A DNA stretch of 39,099 nt from CAZVWV01 sp964631745 (GTDB taxonomy: Bacteria; Bdellovibrionota_C; UBA2361; JBGSMV01): contig CAZVWV010000017.1 in the NCBI GenBank assembly GCA_964631745.1, positions 1 through 39,099 on the forward strand. Direction: 5' to 3'. Under the pieces are notes generated by a model, which was not told where the DNA came from, ran no database searches, and saw only the letters and a program-made list of their open reading frames with translations. Shown one piece after another: positions 1 through 8,570 of this stretch (within the stretch, counting starts at the first letter, position 1; each line of letters starts with the position of its first letter). The translations under genes were made by a program, and so were the position numbers.

Positions 1-298
1 CCTCCGGGACCTATCCGCCGCCGCGTCTGGTGCCGGCCTAGAACCTGACGTCTGGTAGAAATTCCAACGCAAAATCAAGATAGCGCACGGCGGAGCTTTG
101 CTTGCCGGGGCGAATTCGCGGCGAAATCTCGCTATCGACCTAGCGCTTGGGGCTGGGTTTGTTTCGAAAATCATAAAAGATCATATGTGTGGGGCGCTGG
201 GGCGGGATATCTGCGAGGGTTGGGCCTTGGGCGGTGTTGGGGTTGGTGTTTTTGGGCTTTGGGGAAAAGAAAAGTCTCTGAGATTCTCCGTGGAGTAT
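1..298. other. Left edge, no supported gene
   Basis: I see no convincing complete gene. The first 40-60 bases may contain the last codons of a plus-strand gene running in from the left: frames 2 and 3 each stay open for a dozen or more codons before stops near 57 and 39. The fragment is too short to choose a frame. A GTG/TTG-rich open frame from 98 to 331 runs through the terminator hairpin at 306-327 and has no ribosome binding site, so I do not call it. Confidence 0.4.
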
Positions 299-329
299 AA
301 AAAAAGGCGCGGCCGGGTGGCCGCGCCTT
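299..329 (-). terminator. Rho-independent terminator of the csbD-like gene
   Basis: A 9-bp perfect GC-rich stem (306-314 with 319-327, GGCGCGGCC/GGCCGCGCC) has a 4-base loop, is extended by two A-T pairs, and is followed on the minus strand by seven T (complement of 299-305). It lies about 30 bases beyond the stop codon of the minus-strand gene at 360-608. Confidence 0.9.
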
Positions 330-359
330 AGCGATGCGGTGATGTGGTGAGAGACTGGT

Positions 360-608
360 TTAGTACTTGTGTGCCGACCCGTCTGATTTTGACCCTTTTG
401 ATTCTGCACAGTCGCAGGTGCTGCAGAAATTGACTAACTCTTCTTCGGCCTTGTCTCGGGTGTAGCCGTATTTTTTTTGGAGCATGCCCACCATTTCGTT
501 CTTTTTGCCGGCGATCATGTCCAGCTCATCGTTAGTTAGTTTGCCCCATTTCTCTTGCACTACGCCTTTGAACTTTGTCCAGTTACCTTCGATCTGATTC
601 CAATTCAT
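360..608 (-). CDS. CsbD-family stress protein
   Basis: 82 residues. The N-terminus (MNWNQIEGNWTKFKG) followed by a VQEKWGKLTNDEL stretch is the hallmark of the CsbD/YjbJ family (UPF0337), small helical proteins usually induced by general stress, whose biochemical role is not known. The usual family length is 60-75; here a C-terminal tail adds a CSTCDC cluster and a Ser/Lys-rich end. The start is supported by a strong GGAGGG site (complement of 615-620), 6 bases before the ATG. It is monocistronic, with its own terminator, and lies divergent from the secreted protein at 857. The Cys cluster may bind metal or form a disulfide, but this is only inference. Confidence 0.88.
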   Translation of the reverse strand: MNWNQIEGNWTKFKGVVQEKWGKLTNDELDMIAGKKNEMVGMLQKKYGYTRDKAEEELVNFCSTCDCAESKGSKSDGSAHKY

Positions 609-856
609 GATAGACCCTCCAATATTATTAATGTTGCTTGCGCGGTGATTAAGCCTCGCATTTGCGAGAGAGAATATAACTGATTCGCTTCTGCCTTCGT
701 ATGACCTTGCGCAGGTTGCGCCACCGCCGCTCTATGTGATGGGAATCATACGCTCGCCGACTTGTATCATTCTAAGCTTTCGCCACTCTCTACCTACCTC
801 GGTTTGTTGTTAGCAGAGAATTACTTTTTGAAATGGCTATTTTGAGGGGAAAATGT

Positions 857-1525
857 ATGGAACGATCTAATGTTTATTTTCGAAAGCTCAACGTCTTGGC
901 GGTTTGCTCGATATTATTATTTACGCTTGGTGCCTCAGCAGATGAATGGGATCGGAGTCAGGGCAACCGCGCCCGTATGGCGATCGATCAGGCCGCTTCC
1001 AGCGATGTATCTAAGGAAGTTAGGGCGGTCTTTTCGAGCATGCTATATCAGGCCACGACGGATATGGACTTCGATGATTTTTCCGAGTATCTCTTAAAGT
1101 CCGACCGCGACAGAATCGGAAGTTTAGGGTCCGAACAGCTCACGAATTTCAAGGCCGCCGCCCATCGCTTCGATGTGGCTTGGCGGGCCAAGTACGTTAC
1201 CTCTTTTGATTTAGGTGACAGCTCAACCCAGGCGCAAGCGTTGAATTTCCCGGTCAGTAGCAGTAGCAACGGAGATATCGCCATGCTTCAAATTGAGGAG
1301 AGTCATGGATTGCCGCCCGTAGCGCTTACTGTAGAAAAGGAAGGGCTAATAAGCAAAGCATATAGAGTAAATCTGCCTGATTCGATGACGGCCAAGGGAT
1401 TGGCGGACTCCTTAACTGCGCACTTGGATAGCCTTTGCAGCTCGCAAGTGCAGTGGCCGCAGGATCGTTTAGAAGCTGGCACCATTGTCGGGCACCACAT
1501 CGCTTTGGCGTTGATGGGAAAGTGA
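857..1525 (+). CDS. Secreted protein of unknown function
   Basis: 222 residues from the ATG at 857. This start is preferred over the ATG at 833 because GAGGGG at 844-849 sits at correct spacing before it. The N-terminus has a basic segment (residues 1-10), a hydrophobic core (LAVCSILLFTLG) and an ASA|DE site, so it is a likely Sec signal peptide with a mature periplasmic or exported protein of about 195 residues. The mature part is mixed alpha/beta, rich in Ser and Asp, and has no motif that I recognise. It is a single gene with a hairpin terminator downstream at 1571-1615 and converges on metK. An outer-membrane or periplasmic role is possible but not shown. Confidence 0.75.
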   Translation: MERSNVYFRKLNVLAVCSILLFTLGASADEWDRSQGNRARMAIDQAASSDVSKEVRAVFSSMLYQATTDMDFDDFSEYLLKSDRDRIGSLGSEQLTNFKAAAHRFDVAWRAKYVTSFDLGDSSTQAQALNFPVSSSSNGDIAMLQIEESHGLPPVALTVEKEGLISKAYRVNLPDSMTAKGLADSLTAHLDSLCSSQVQWPQDRLEAGTIVGHHIALALMGK

Positions 1526-1545
1526 CAAGGTAACGAAAATGAGCT

Positions 1546-1567
1546 ATTCAACTGCTCTTTCTAGGTT
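1546..1567. repeat. 22-base dispersed repeat, copy 1
   Basis: Bases 1546-1567 are identical to 26249-26270, nearly 25 kb away and in the same orientation, and the match continues at 3 of the next 4 bases. In this copy TTCAAC and GTTGAA flank a 12-base centre, forming a small inverted repeat. The function is unknown; a fragment of a small interspersed element is possible. Confidence 0.7.
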
Positions 1568-1570
1568 GAA

Positions 1571-1615
1571 GGCAGGACATACGGCCTCTCAGGCCTCGGT
1601 ATGTCCTGCCCTTTT
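1571..1615 (+). terminator. Strong hairpin terminator between convergent genes
   Basis: A 12-bp perfect stem (1571-1582 with 1599-1610), extended by an inner GGCCT/AGGCC stem (1583-1587 with 1591-1595), is followed by C and four T on the plus strand. It ends the secreted-protein gene. On the minus strand the T-run is absent, so its use by metK would be weaker. Confidence 0.85.
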
Positions 1616-1631
1616 CGGACACTGGATACCG

Positions 1632-2807
1632 CTACAGCAATGCAGCTTTAAGCGCCTCGGCTTTATCGGTTTTCTCCCACGGGAAATGTCCGGCCTTTGA
1701 TGGCTCCCTTCCGAAGTGCCCGTAGGACGCAGTCTCTTGATAAATCGGTTTAAGCAGATCGAGAGATTTGATGATTCCACGCGGAGTAAGGTCAAACACC
1801 TCCTGCACAACCGGCCCCATCTTTTCCTCTGACACTTTTGCTGTACCGAAAGTCTCAAGATATACAGCGATAGGCTTTGCGACGCCGATTGCATATGCGA
1901 TTTGAACCTCGCATTTATGCGCCAAACCAGCGGCCACAATATTTTTGGCAATGTAGCGAGCAGCATAAGCGGCCGATCTGTCAACCTTGGAAGGATCCTT
2001 CCCCGAGAATGCTCCACCGCCGTGCCGACTGTATCCGCCGTACGAATCCACAATAATTTTTCGCCCCGTCAATCCGCAATCGCCAACTGGTCCGCCGATC
2101 ACAAAGCGACCGGTTGGATTAATTAGGAAGCGTGTGTCCCGAGTGAGAAATTTGGACGGGATAACCTTTCTGACAACTTCCTCAACTACCCATTTTTCGA
2201 GCTGTGAAAGCGAGATGTCGTCTCTGTGCTGGGTCGATACAACCACAGTATCGATCGCTAGCGGCTTCCCATTCTCATATCGCACGGATATCTGTGATTT
2301 GGCATCCGGCAGCAAGAAGGGCACCTTCTTATTCTTACGTTGATTTGAAAGCTCGCGCATAATTTGATGCGCCAAGGCGATCGGCAAGGGCATAAGCTCC
2401 GGAGTTTCATCGCACGCAAAACCGAACATCAGCCCCTGGTCTCCCGCACCCTGTTCTTTAAACTGACCTTCGCCTTCGTTCACACCGATGCTGATGTCTG
2501 GGGACTGCTGGCTTAAAAAAGTAATCAAGGTGCAGTTTTTATAATCAAAACCGACCGAGGGGTCGTTATACCCGATCTCTTTTACAATATTTCGAACGAG
2601 GTCCTCATATTTAACGAAAGTCTTCGAGGTAATCTCCCCGGCGATAATAACGACGTTGTTCTTAACAAGCGTCTCGCAAGCTACCCTGCTGCAAGAATCC
2701 TCTTTTAGGTGCGCATCTAAGATTCCATCGCTAATCTGATCTGCAACTTTATCTGGATGTCCTTCGCCAACTGATTCGGAAGTGAAAACGAAACTTGATG
2801 ATCCCAT
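1632..2807 (-). CDS. metK: S-adenosylmethionine synthetase
   Basis: 391 residues, the normal family length (380-400). It makes S-adenosylmethionine from methionine and ATP in the cytoplasm, releasing phosphate and diphosphate. Signature motifs seen: GEGHPDK at residues 14-20 (ATP/methionine site), GAGDQGLMFG near residue 120, and GGGAFSGKDPSKVDRS near residue 268 (phosphate-binding loop). A GAGGGG ribosome binding site (complement of about 2814-2819) precedes the ATG. It follows rapZ on the same strand after about 100 bases. No SAM riboswitch can be recognised in the short leader. Confidence 0.98.
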   Translation of the reverse strand: MGSSSFVFTSESVGEGHPDKVADQISDGILDAHLKEDSCSRVACETLVKNNVVIIAGEITSKTFVKYEDLVRNIVKEIGYNDPSVGFDYKNCTLITFLSQQSPDISIGVNEGEGQFKEQGAGDQGLMFGFACDETPELMPLPIALAHQIMRELSNQRKNKKVPFLLPDAKSQISVRYENGKPLAIDTVVVSTQHRDDISLSQLEKWVVEEVVRKVIPSKFLTRDTRFLINPTGRFVIGGPVGDCGLTGRKIIVDSYGGYSRHGGGAFSGKDPSKVDRSAAYAARYIAKNIVAAGLAHKCEVQIAYAIGVAKPIAVYLETFGTAKVSEEKMGPVVQEVFDLTPRGIIKSLDLLKPIYQETASYGHFGREPSKAGHFPWEKTDKAEALKAALL

Positions 2808-2911
2808 CTATTGCCCCTCAAAAATGTAGAGCTCCGCAGCTCCAATAATAGAACGATAAGCTACTAGAAAAATCGGGTTGGGGTCAAGTCGGGGCGGGTT
2901 AAATGCGCGTT

Positions 2912-3826
2912 TTATTCGCGCTGTAAATGGGCATATCGCTCGATATCGCGATGCTTAACAGAGACGTCAAGATTCTGAGCCTTGAGCGTACTGGCCAGCT
3001 GCTCGGAGATTGAAACGGACCGATGCCGGCCGCCAGTACAGCCTATTCCTATAGTTAAGTATGATTTGCCTTCCGAAATGTAACGCGGGATTAAATACGA
3101 AAGAAGTTCCTCGAAATGACGCAGAAATCCCTTAGCATCCTCGCTTTGAATGACGTAGTCGAACACCTCACGATCGCTGCCGCACTTCTCTCGAAGATGA
3201 TCGCAAAAGTACGGGTTCGGCAAGAAACGCACATCCATCACTAAATCGCAATCGATGGGAACGCCGTGTTTGTATCCAAACGAAAGAAGGTTGATGCGCA
3301 TTCTTCCGCTTGAAGCCACGGCTTTTATGTCCACAAAGGACTTCACCTCTCTACGTAACTGGTGAATATTGAAACGCGTCGTATCTAACACAAAGGTGGC
3401 GCGTTCCTTAAGCGGCATTAAAAATTCTCGTTCTCGTTGAACCGTGTCCTCCAATCTTTTATCCAATTCGGGACGAAAGCCTGGATGAGGTCTGCGGGTC
3501 TCGCTGTAGCGATTGATAATGCGTTCTGTATCACAATCAACGAAGAGAAGTTCAAATCTAGCCTGCCCAGAGCTTGCGTTTTGTAAGTTCTGAGTGGATG
3601 CAAGCAAAGTCTTAATACTCTCGGGCTCTTTTATATCAAGCAGCAACGCGCAGCGCGCATAACGCTCCGCGTTCTTTTCAGCGAACTCCAAGAAGTTCGA
3701 CAAAAGATCCACCGGCAAGTTGTCGACCACGACAAAGCCCAAATCGCTTAGGGTATCCAGCACGGACGACTTTCCAGCACCAGTCAGCCCGGTAACAAGA
3801 TAGAGCGCTCTAGGGTATTGGCTCAA
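2912..3826 (-). CDS. rapZ: RapZ/YvcJ-family nucleotide-binding protein
   Basis: 304 residues, slightly over the family norm (about 285). There is an N-terminal P-loop GLTGAGKS at residues 13-20. The C-terminal domain carries the conserved SFGYKHG, DVRFLPNPY and GCTGGRHRSV motifs. In Escherichia coli RapZ binds small RNA GlmZ and hands it to RNase E to control amino-sugar synthesis; in other bacteria YvcJ binds nucleotides and the RNA role is not established. The gene overlaps hpf by ATGA (3823-3826), so the two are translationally coupled. The hpf-rapZ pair downstream of rpoN is a classic proteobacterial arrangement. Confidence 0.96.
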   Translation of the reverse strand: MSQYPRALYLVTGLTGAGKSSVLDTLSDLGFVVVDNLPVDLLSNFLEFAEKNAERYARCALLLDIKEPESIKTLLASTQNLQNASSGQARFELLFVDCDTERIINRYSETRRPHPGFRPELDKRLEDTVQREREFLMPLKERATFVLDTTRFNIHQLRREVKSFVDIKAVASSGRMRINLLSFGYKHGVPIDCDLVMDVRFLPNPYFCDHLREKCGSDREVFDYVIQSEDAKGFLRHFEELLSYLIPRYISEGKSYLTIGIGCTGGRHRSVSISEQLASTLKAQNLDVSVKHRDIERYAHLQRE

Positions 3827-4137
3827 TGATGACTCGTCAGTTTTTCTTTGTGTTTACGCAACTGTTTGCCCAAGTTGTCGACCAATGCGTCTATAGATGA
3901 ATACATGTCTGCGCTTTCTTCGCGCGCGTTGAAATTGGAGCCGTCTGTTCGAAAACTAACCTCAGCTATGTGCCTGGTTTTTTCCACCAGTAAAACAATA
4001 TGCACATCCGTTTCTTGTCTGACAAATTTCTCTAAACAATGCGAAATTTTTTCAGCCGCGTAGCTCTTGATTGCGTCCGTAGCTTCAATGTTCTTAAAGG
4101 TCACTTGAATTTGTATTAGGTTTTGCACACTTGTCAT
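3823..4137 (-). CDS. hpf: Ribosome hibernation promoting factor, short form
   Basis: 104 residues, the length of the short HPF/YfiA type without the long-form dimerisation domain. The sequence shows the alpha/beta fold pattern (IQIQVTFKNIEATDAIKSY at the start; DVHIVLLVEKTRHIAEVSF in the middle) and a Lys/His-rich end. It binds the 30S subunit in stationary phase and promotes inactive 100S dimers or protects 70S ribosomes. It lies between rpoN (73-base gap) and rapZ (4-base overlap), consistent with sigma-54-operon stress control. Confidence 0.95.
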   Translation of the reverse strand: MTSVQNLIQIQVTFKNIEATDAIKSYAAEKISHCLEKFVRQETDVHIVLLVEKTRHIAEVSFRTDGSNFNAREESADMYSSIDALVDNLGKQLRKHKEKLTSHH

Positions 4138-4209
4138 TAAAACATCCTATGAAATATTGTCATTTGGAACTTATATCTACAGACTGATTCTATACAAAGT
4201 GGGGCAGGG

Positions 4210-5679
4210 TTAGAAGAGCTTTTTACGTTTTGATGATGAAAGTATTCCCAAGCTCTCCCTATATTTTGCCACGGTGCGTCTGGCAATCTCGATCTGTTCG
4301 GCTTTTAGCTTATCTACAATCTGTTGATCGCTAATCGGGTTTTCAGGGGTCTCTGATGAGATCATGTTCTTGATCTTTTCCTTGACCGAGGACGAAGAAA
4401 CATCGCCATCGCCGGTACGAATCCCGTTTGTGAAAAAGTATTTTAATTCAAAAACGCCCTGCGGGGTATGCACATATTTATTTGTAGTCACTCTGCTGAC
4501 AGTCGATTCGTGCATGCCGATGTCTTCGGCCACGTCTTTTAGCACCAGGGGCTTTAGCTTATCAATCCCATGATCCAGAAAATGACGTTGAAATTTCACG
4601 ATGCTTTCAGTGACCCGATAAATCGTCTGCTGCCGCTGGTGAATGCTCTTTATCAACCAGGTGGCGGCTTTCAGTCTTTGTTGTAGGTACTCCAAGTTGG
4701 GCTGATCGTCGGTATCCTTGCGCTTTAATAATTCTAGGTAGTATGGGCTAACGCGAAGCTTTGGAAGACCATCCTCATTTAACGAGATTACGTATTCAGT
4801 TCCTGACTTGTAAACGTAGATATCGGGCACTATGTAGCGAATGGCTTCGTCCGCGAAAGGTCGCCCCGGCCGAGGTTCAAGATTTCTTATTGCCTGAACC
4901 GCTTTGTATACTTCCTCTACCGCCACCTGTTCGAGTTTGGCGATCTGGTCGTATTTGCGCTTTTCGATTTTGTCCAAGTGACTCTTAACGATGCGAGCCT
5001 CGAGAGTATCTCCTAGCCCCATATTTTCGAGCTGAATCTGCAAGCATTCACTTAGATTTCTAGCTCCAACGCCCGGAGGGTCCATATCGCGAATAATCGT
5101 AAGCATTCGCTCCACTTCGCTGACCGAGCAGCCCGCCTCTTCAGCCACCTCGTCAAATGTTGCGCAAAGATAACCATCTTTATCAAGGTTGCCGATAAGA
5201 TGCATGGCAATATTTAGATCGTCTTCGGCAAGTCCACCGAATCTTAATTGCGAGAGCAAGTGTTCCTGCAGGGACTCAGCCTTGCCCGCAGCTGATTCCA
5301 CCGAAGGTCTATCTTCAAAGTCCGAAAATCCCTTGGGGGTAGATGACCCGCGTGAGTCCGTAAATTTTTCAAGATAGTCCTCCCAATCCACGGGAGAGCT
5401 TGACTTGTTAAGAAGAGAGTCCGGATCCGACTCTCCGCTCTCGTTGGCTTCCGGCGCCTGGGTCGCAACGCCTGATTCCGGCAGATCCGTGGCCCGCCTT
5501 AGTTCGTCCCCCGCGTCGCGCTGCTCTTCCTCAAGAAAGGGGTTGTCCAGAAGCTCTTTCTCAAGTGCTTCCTTGTACTCAAGCCGCCCGAGTTGCAGAA
5601 GCTTAATGGCTTGCTGCAACTGCGGAGTCATCAGGAGCTGCTGACTCAGCTTTTGTAATAATCTTGTCTCAAGAGCCAT
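4210..5679 (-). CDS. rpoN: RNA polymerase sigma-54 factor
   Basis: 489 residues, the usual length. Region I, with Gln/Leu-rich helices, is at residues 1-50 (QQLLMTPQLQQAIKLLQL). An acidic region II follows (about 50-130), then the core-binding domain, then a helix-turn-helix (GMHESTVSRVTTNKYVHTPQG, near residue 390), and the diagnostic RpoN box ARRTVAKYR near residue 466. It directs transcription from -24/-12 promoters and depends on AAA+ activators. The neighbours lptB upstream and hpf-rapZ downstream match many proteobacterial genomes. No enhancer-binding protein is encoded in this window. Confidence 0.98.
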   Translation of the reverse strand: MALETRLLQKLSQQLLMTPQLQQAIKLLQLGRLEYKEALEKELLDNPFLEEEQRDAGDELRRATDLPESGVATQAPEANESGESDPDSLLNKSSSPVDWEDYLEKFTDSRGSSTPKGFSDFEDRPSVESAAGKAESLQEHLLSQLRFGGLAEDDLNIAMHLIGNLDKDGYLCATFDEVAEEAGCSVSEVERMLTIIRDMDPPGVGARNLSECLQIQLENMGLGDTLEARIVKSHLDKIEKRKYDQIAKLEQVAVEEVYKAVQAIRNLEPRPGRPFADEAIRYIVPDIYVYKSGTEYVISLNEDGLPKLRVSPYYLELLKRKDTDDQPNLEYLQQRLKAATWLIKSIHQRQQTIYRVTESIVKFQRHFLDHGIDKLKPLVLKDVAEDIGMHESTVSRVTTNKYVHTPQGVFELKYFFTNGIRTGDGDVSSSSVKEKIKNMISSETPENPISDQQIVDKLKAEQIEIARRTVAKYRESLGILSSSKRKKLF

Positions 5680-5813
5680 CTGTATCTGTTGTTAAAATTA
5701 ACCCAATATTAATTAGGATGAGGATCGTAGGGCTTGTATGCAAAAAATATGCGTGCGCTCGTGCGATTCGCATAAATATTTGTAACTTACTGGAATAACT
5801 AATTTAAATAAGG

Positions 5814-6539
5814 CTAAAGAGCGAAGCCTTGTCCTAGATAGTGCTTCTGGGCCAAGGCGCTGCTCGCGATTTCCAAGGGGCTGCCTTCCTCCAGCACCTT
5901 ACCGTCCACCATAATGTAGGCGCGATCGCAGATTCCAAGGGTCTCGCGCACGTTATGGTCAGTAATCAAAACGCCGATGCCCTTGTCTCGTAAACTAGCC
6001 ACTATATTTTGAATATCTCGGATAGCGATAGGATCAATGCCGGCAAAAGGTTCGTCCAACAAAATAAAATGGGGTGAACGAGCCAGCGATCTGGCGATCT
6101 CCACGCGACGTCTCTCCCCGCCCGATAGCGAACTACCAACGCTCTTTCGAATCGCAAGTAGTCCTAGCTCCTGCAAAAGCATCTCGCAGCGCGCTGCCCG
6201 TTGTTGGGCGCTCAAATCTTCTATGGTCTCCAAAATCGCCATGACATTATCTTCGGCCGAGAGCTTTCTAAAGACGCTAGCCTCTTGGGGGAGATATCCA
6301 ACGCCGAGTTTGGATCTGATGTACATTGGATCTTTTGTGATCTCCTTCCCGTCCAGAAGTATGTGGCCTTGATCCGGTGCTATCAAACCAGTAAACATAT
6401 AAAAGGTGGTAGTTTTGCCCGCCCCGTTTGGCCCCAAAAGTCCCACAACTTCCCCTGATTGCAGATCGACCGACACGGAATTGACCACTGTGCGCTCACC
6501 GAAGCGCTTTGAAACTTTAAGTGCCTGAAGAGTATGCAT
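5814..6539 (-). CDS. lptB: LPS export ABC transporter ATP-binding protein
   Basis: 241 residues, typical LptB size. Walker A GPNGAGKT is at residues 36-43, the ABC signature LSGGERRR is followed by Walker B ILLDEPFAGID, and the H-loop is in TDHNVRE. It powers extraction of LPS from the inner membrane with LptF/G (not in this window) through the LptC-LptA bridge. The start codon follows the lptA stop codon directly, so lptC-lptA-lptB form one operon that begins at or before kdsA. Confidence 0.97.
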   Translation of the reverse strand: MHTLQALKVSKRFGERTVVNSVSVDLQSGEVVGLLGPNGAGKTTTFYMFTGLIAPDQGHILLDGKEITKDPMYIRSKLGVGYLPQEASVFRKLSAEDNVMAILETIEDLSAQQRAARCEMLLQELGLLAIRKSVGSSLSGGERRRVEIARSLARSPHFILLDEPFAGIDPIAIRDIQNIVASLRDKGIGVLITDHNVRETLGICDRAYIMVDGKVLEEGSPLEIASSALAQKHYLGQGFAL

Positions 6540-7115
6540 CTATTTACCCGCCGTGGTGTTTATTGCATCCGAATTGGCGACCTTCACCCTTACCGTCCCC
6601 TCAGCCACGCTGCGTTCCTCTTTTATAAAAAGTCGAATTAAGTCAGCGCTCAGAATATTCCCGTTCTGCTCCAACTGCGGATTCTCTGTCAACGTCAGCG
6701 TGTCGCTTTTCTTATCGTAAATGGCCTTCTGGCTTGTGGCCTTAATCGCCGGCCCTTTTGTGATCAAGACGTTGCTCTTGGCGGTCATCTTCTGAATCTG
6801 ACTCTTGTCGTCGTATGTTCCTTCAAGCGTATCGGCCTTAAGCGTTAGGTCTCCGTGGATTACCTCGACATTACCGGTGTATTCGAAGATTTTTTCCTTG
6901 GCTTTCAATGTCAAAGCATTAGACGACACGGAGGTTGGCAACTTATCGAAATCCTTTTGAACATCGAAAGCTTCAAGGCCGGTACTTTTTTTGCTGGCGT
7001 CTGTTTTATCCGGGGCAGTAGGCGCCGCCAAGCAAAAGCTTTCACTGTAAAAAAGAACAAGGCCCATGCTCAAAACGAGCAGCCTACTTTTTCGCTTTAA
7101 TAATCGTCTTAACAT
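6540..7115 (-). CDS. lptA: LptA-like periplasmic LPS bridge protein
   Basis: 191 residues. A basic N-terminus and hydrophobic stretch (LLVLSMGLVLFYSESFC) form a signal peptide ending near CLAAP. The body is OstA/LptA-like beta-jellyroll sequence (LKADTLEGTYDDKSQIQKMTA, AIKATSQKAIYDKKSDTLTL). LptA oligomers carry LPS across the periplasm. The start lies 32 bases inside lptC, with AAGGG just upstream. The stop abuts the lptB start. An alternative start at Met17 would cut into the signal peptide, so it is less likely. Confidence 0.9.
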   Translation of the reverse strand: MLRRLLKRKSRLLVLSMGLVLFYSESFCLAAPTAPDKTDASKKSTGLEAFDVQKDFDKLPTSVSSNALTLKAKEKIFEYTGNVEVIHGDLTLKADTLEGTYDDKSQIQKMTAKSNVLITKGPAIKATSQKAIYDKKSDTLTLTENPQLEQNGNILSADLIRLFIKEERSVAEGTVRVKVANSDAINTTAGK

Positions 7116-7683
7116 GACCCTTAATCACCACTGTTTGGCTTTCGATCTCAGCATTTAACATATCACCCGAAACATCAAGCCGCTCTCCCGTAATATTTAC
7201 CCTAGTCGGAGCAACGATGGTATTCTCGGAGCGGTTAAAGGTAGCCGAGGCTGTTTTCAGTAAGGCTTCGCCGTTAAAATCCACCTCTACTCCACCATCG
7301 CCCTTGGCTTCAGCTAACGTTCCTGCTTCAATTTTTAAATTCGCCGCCTTTGCCTTCAACCGTACCTTTTTCCCGTCTTTTTGATAAACAACCAGATCTG
7401 CCAAGTTGAGCGAAGCGCTACTGGTTTCCGGATAGTACTGCCCGTGTTCCGCAGTGACTTCCCAGAGCGTCCTGCCGTTCTTAGTTTCGCTGCGCTGAAA
7501 GCGATTCATGATAAAGGCAGAACCGCCGCCCTGTGAGGGGGTCTGGTCAGGGCTGGGCGTGTCGATAGTGTCCATCTTGGCTGTTTGAAAATCTTGGCGT
7601 TGGCTTAATAAGATAACCACCAAAAAAAATATCCCCAGAACAGAGAATGCTAGCCACCTGCTTTGAGCGCGCGAGAGTTGCAT
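7084..7683 (-). CDS. lptC: LptC-like LPS export protein
   Basis: 199 residues. It has one N-terminal membrane anchor (SVLGIFFLVVILL, residues 14-26) and a periplasmic domain containing VYQKDGKKVRLKAKAANLKIE, typical of LptC. LptC takes LPS from the LptB2FG complex and passes it to LptA. The ATG follows the kdsA stop codon without a gap, and the 3' end overlaps lptA by 32 bases, which implies translational coupling. Confidence 0.9.
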   Translation of the reverse strand: MQLSRAQSRWLAFSVLGIFFLVVILLSQRQDFQTAKMDTIDTPSPDQTPSQGGGSAFIMNRFQRSETKNGRTLWEVTAEHGQYYPETSSASLNLADLVVYQKDGKKVRLKAKAANLKIEAGTLAEAKGDGGVEVDFNGEALLKTASATFNRSENTIVAPTRVNITGERLDVSGDMLNAEIESQTVVIKGHVKTIIKAKK

Positions 7684-8520
7684 CTATCTTGTGCTTTTCT
7701 GGTAAGCTTCTCTAAATATAAGCGCCGATTCGAGCGCTTCTTTCATCTGGACAAGCGGCAACATGCTGGCACCATCAGAGGGCGCCCTATCGGGGGCATC
7801 GTGACATTCAATAAAAAGTCCGTGCGCTCCCAGCGATACTGCCGCTCTAATAAGCGGAATAATAAACTCTCGATTTCCGCCCGAGGCCCCTTGCGCGCCC
7901 CCCATGCTTTGAACGGAGTGCGTGGCGTCAAAAATTACCGGATATCCGATATTTTTAAGAATCAACAAGCTCCTAGGATCTACGATCAGATCTCGATATC
8001 CAAAGCAACTACCTCTCTCGCATAGTAAGACTTTAGAATTGCCTGTAGAGCTGATCTTTTCCGCAGAATAGCGCATGTCGTCCGGATGTAAAAACTGGCC
8101 CTTCTTGCAATTGATAGTTTTTCCCGTGCGCCCGGCTGCCAACAACAGATCCGTTTGGCGGCACAAAAAGGCCGGAGTCTGCAAAATGTCCACGACTTTG
8201 GCGGCCTCAGTAGCTTGTTCGGCTGTGTGTATGTCAGTTAAAATTGGGATTCCAAGCGATTTCTTCACTGCGGCAAGAATCTCAAGTCCTGTTTCAATAC
8301 CTGGTCCGCGCTTTCCGGCCAAGCTGGTTCTGTTAGCCTTATCGAACGAAGATTTAAAAACTAAATTAACCGGCAGATCTTTACAAAGCTCTTTCAGAAA
8401 CCCGCCAATTTTCAAGCAGTGCTCTAAAGACTCGATCTGGCACGGGCCCGCAATTAGGAGCAGTTTCTCGCCCTCACCAGCTCGCATCCCAGGAACAATT
8501 TCGAAATTTGCCGTTGCCAT
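7684..8520 (-). CDS. kdsA: 3-deoxy-D-manno-octulosonate 8-phosphate synthase
   Basis: 278 residues, the standard length. It condenses phosphoenolpyruvate and arabinose 5-phosphate into Kdo-8-P, the first committed step to the LPS inner core sugar. Motifs seen: LIAGPCQIES near the N-terminus, KSSFDKANRTS, and GSCFGYRDLIVDPRSL. The Cys in AGPC is the metal ligand of the metal-dependent class (as in Aquifex); the metal-independent Escherichia coli type has Asn there. The gene leads the LPS export genes, so synthesis and export are co-expressed. Confidence 0.97.
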   Translation of the reverse strand: MATANFEIVPGMRAGEGEKLLLIAGPCQIESLEHCLKIGGFLKELCKDLPVNLVFKSSFDKANRTSLAGKRGPGIETGLEILAAVKKSLGIPILTDIHTAEQATEAAKVVDILQTPAFLCRQTDLLLAAGRTGKTINCKKGQFLHPDDMRYSAEKISSTGNSKVLLCERGSCFGYRDLIVDPRSLLILKNIGYPVIFDATHSVQSMGGAQGASGGNREFIIPLIRAAVSLGAHGLFIECHDAPDRAPSDGASMLPLVQMKEALESALIFREAYQKSTR

Positions 8521-8570
8521 AGTAATTGGGCGCAGTATAGCAGGAAGGCGAAAGAATGAGAACTAAGGCA

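Noticed and set aside
98..331. 77-residue plus-strand open frame at the left edge
   Set aside because: It runs through the terminator hairpin of the minus-strand gene, is Gly/Arg-rich and has no ribosome binding site.
2905..2921. GCGCG/CGCGC hairpin as rapZ terminator
   Set aside because: The stem overlaps the stop codon and is followed only by ATTTAA, without a T-run; transcription may continue into metK.
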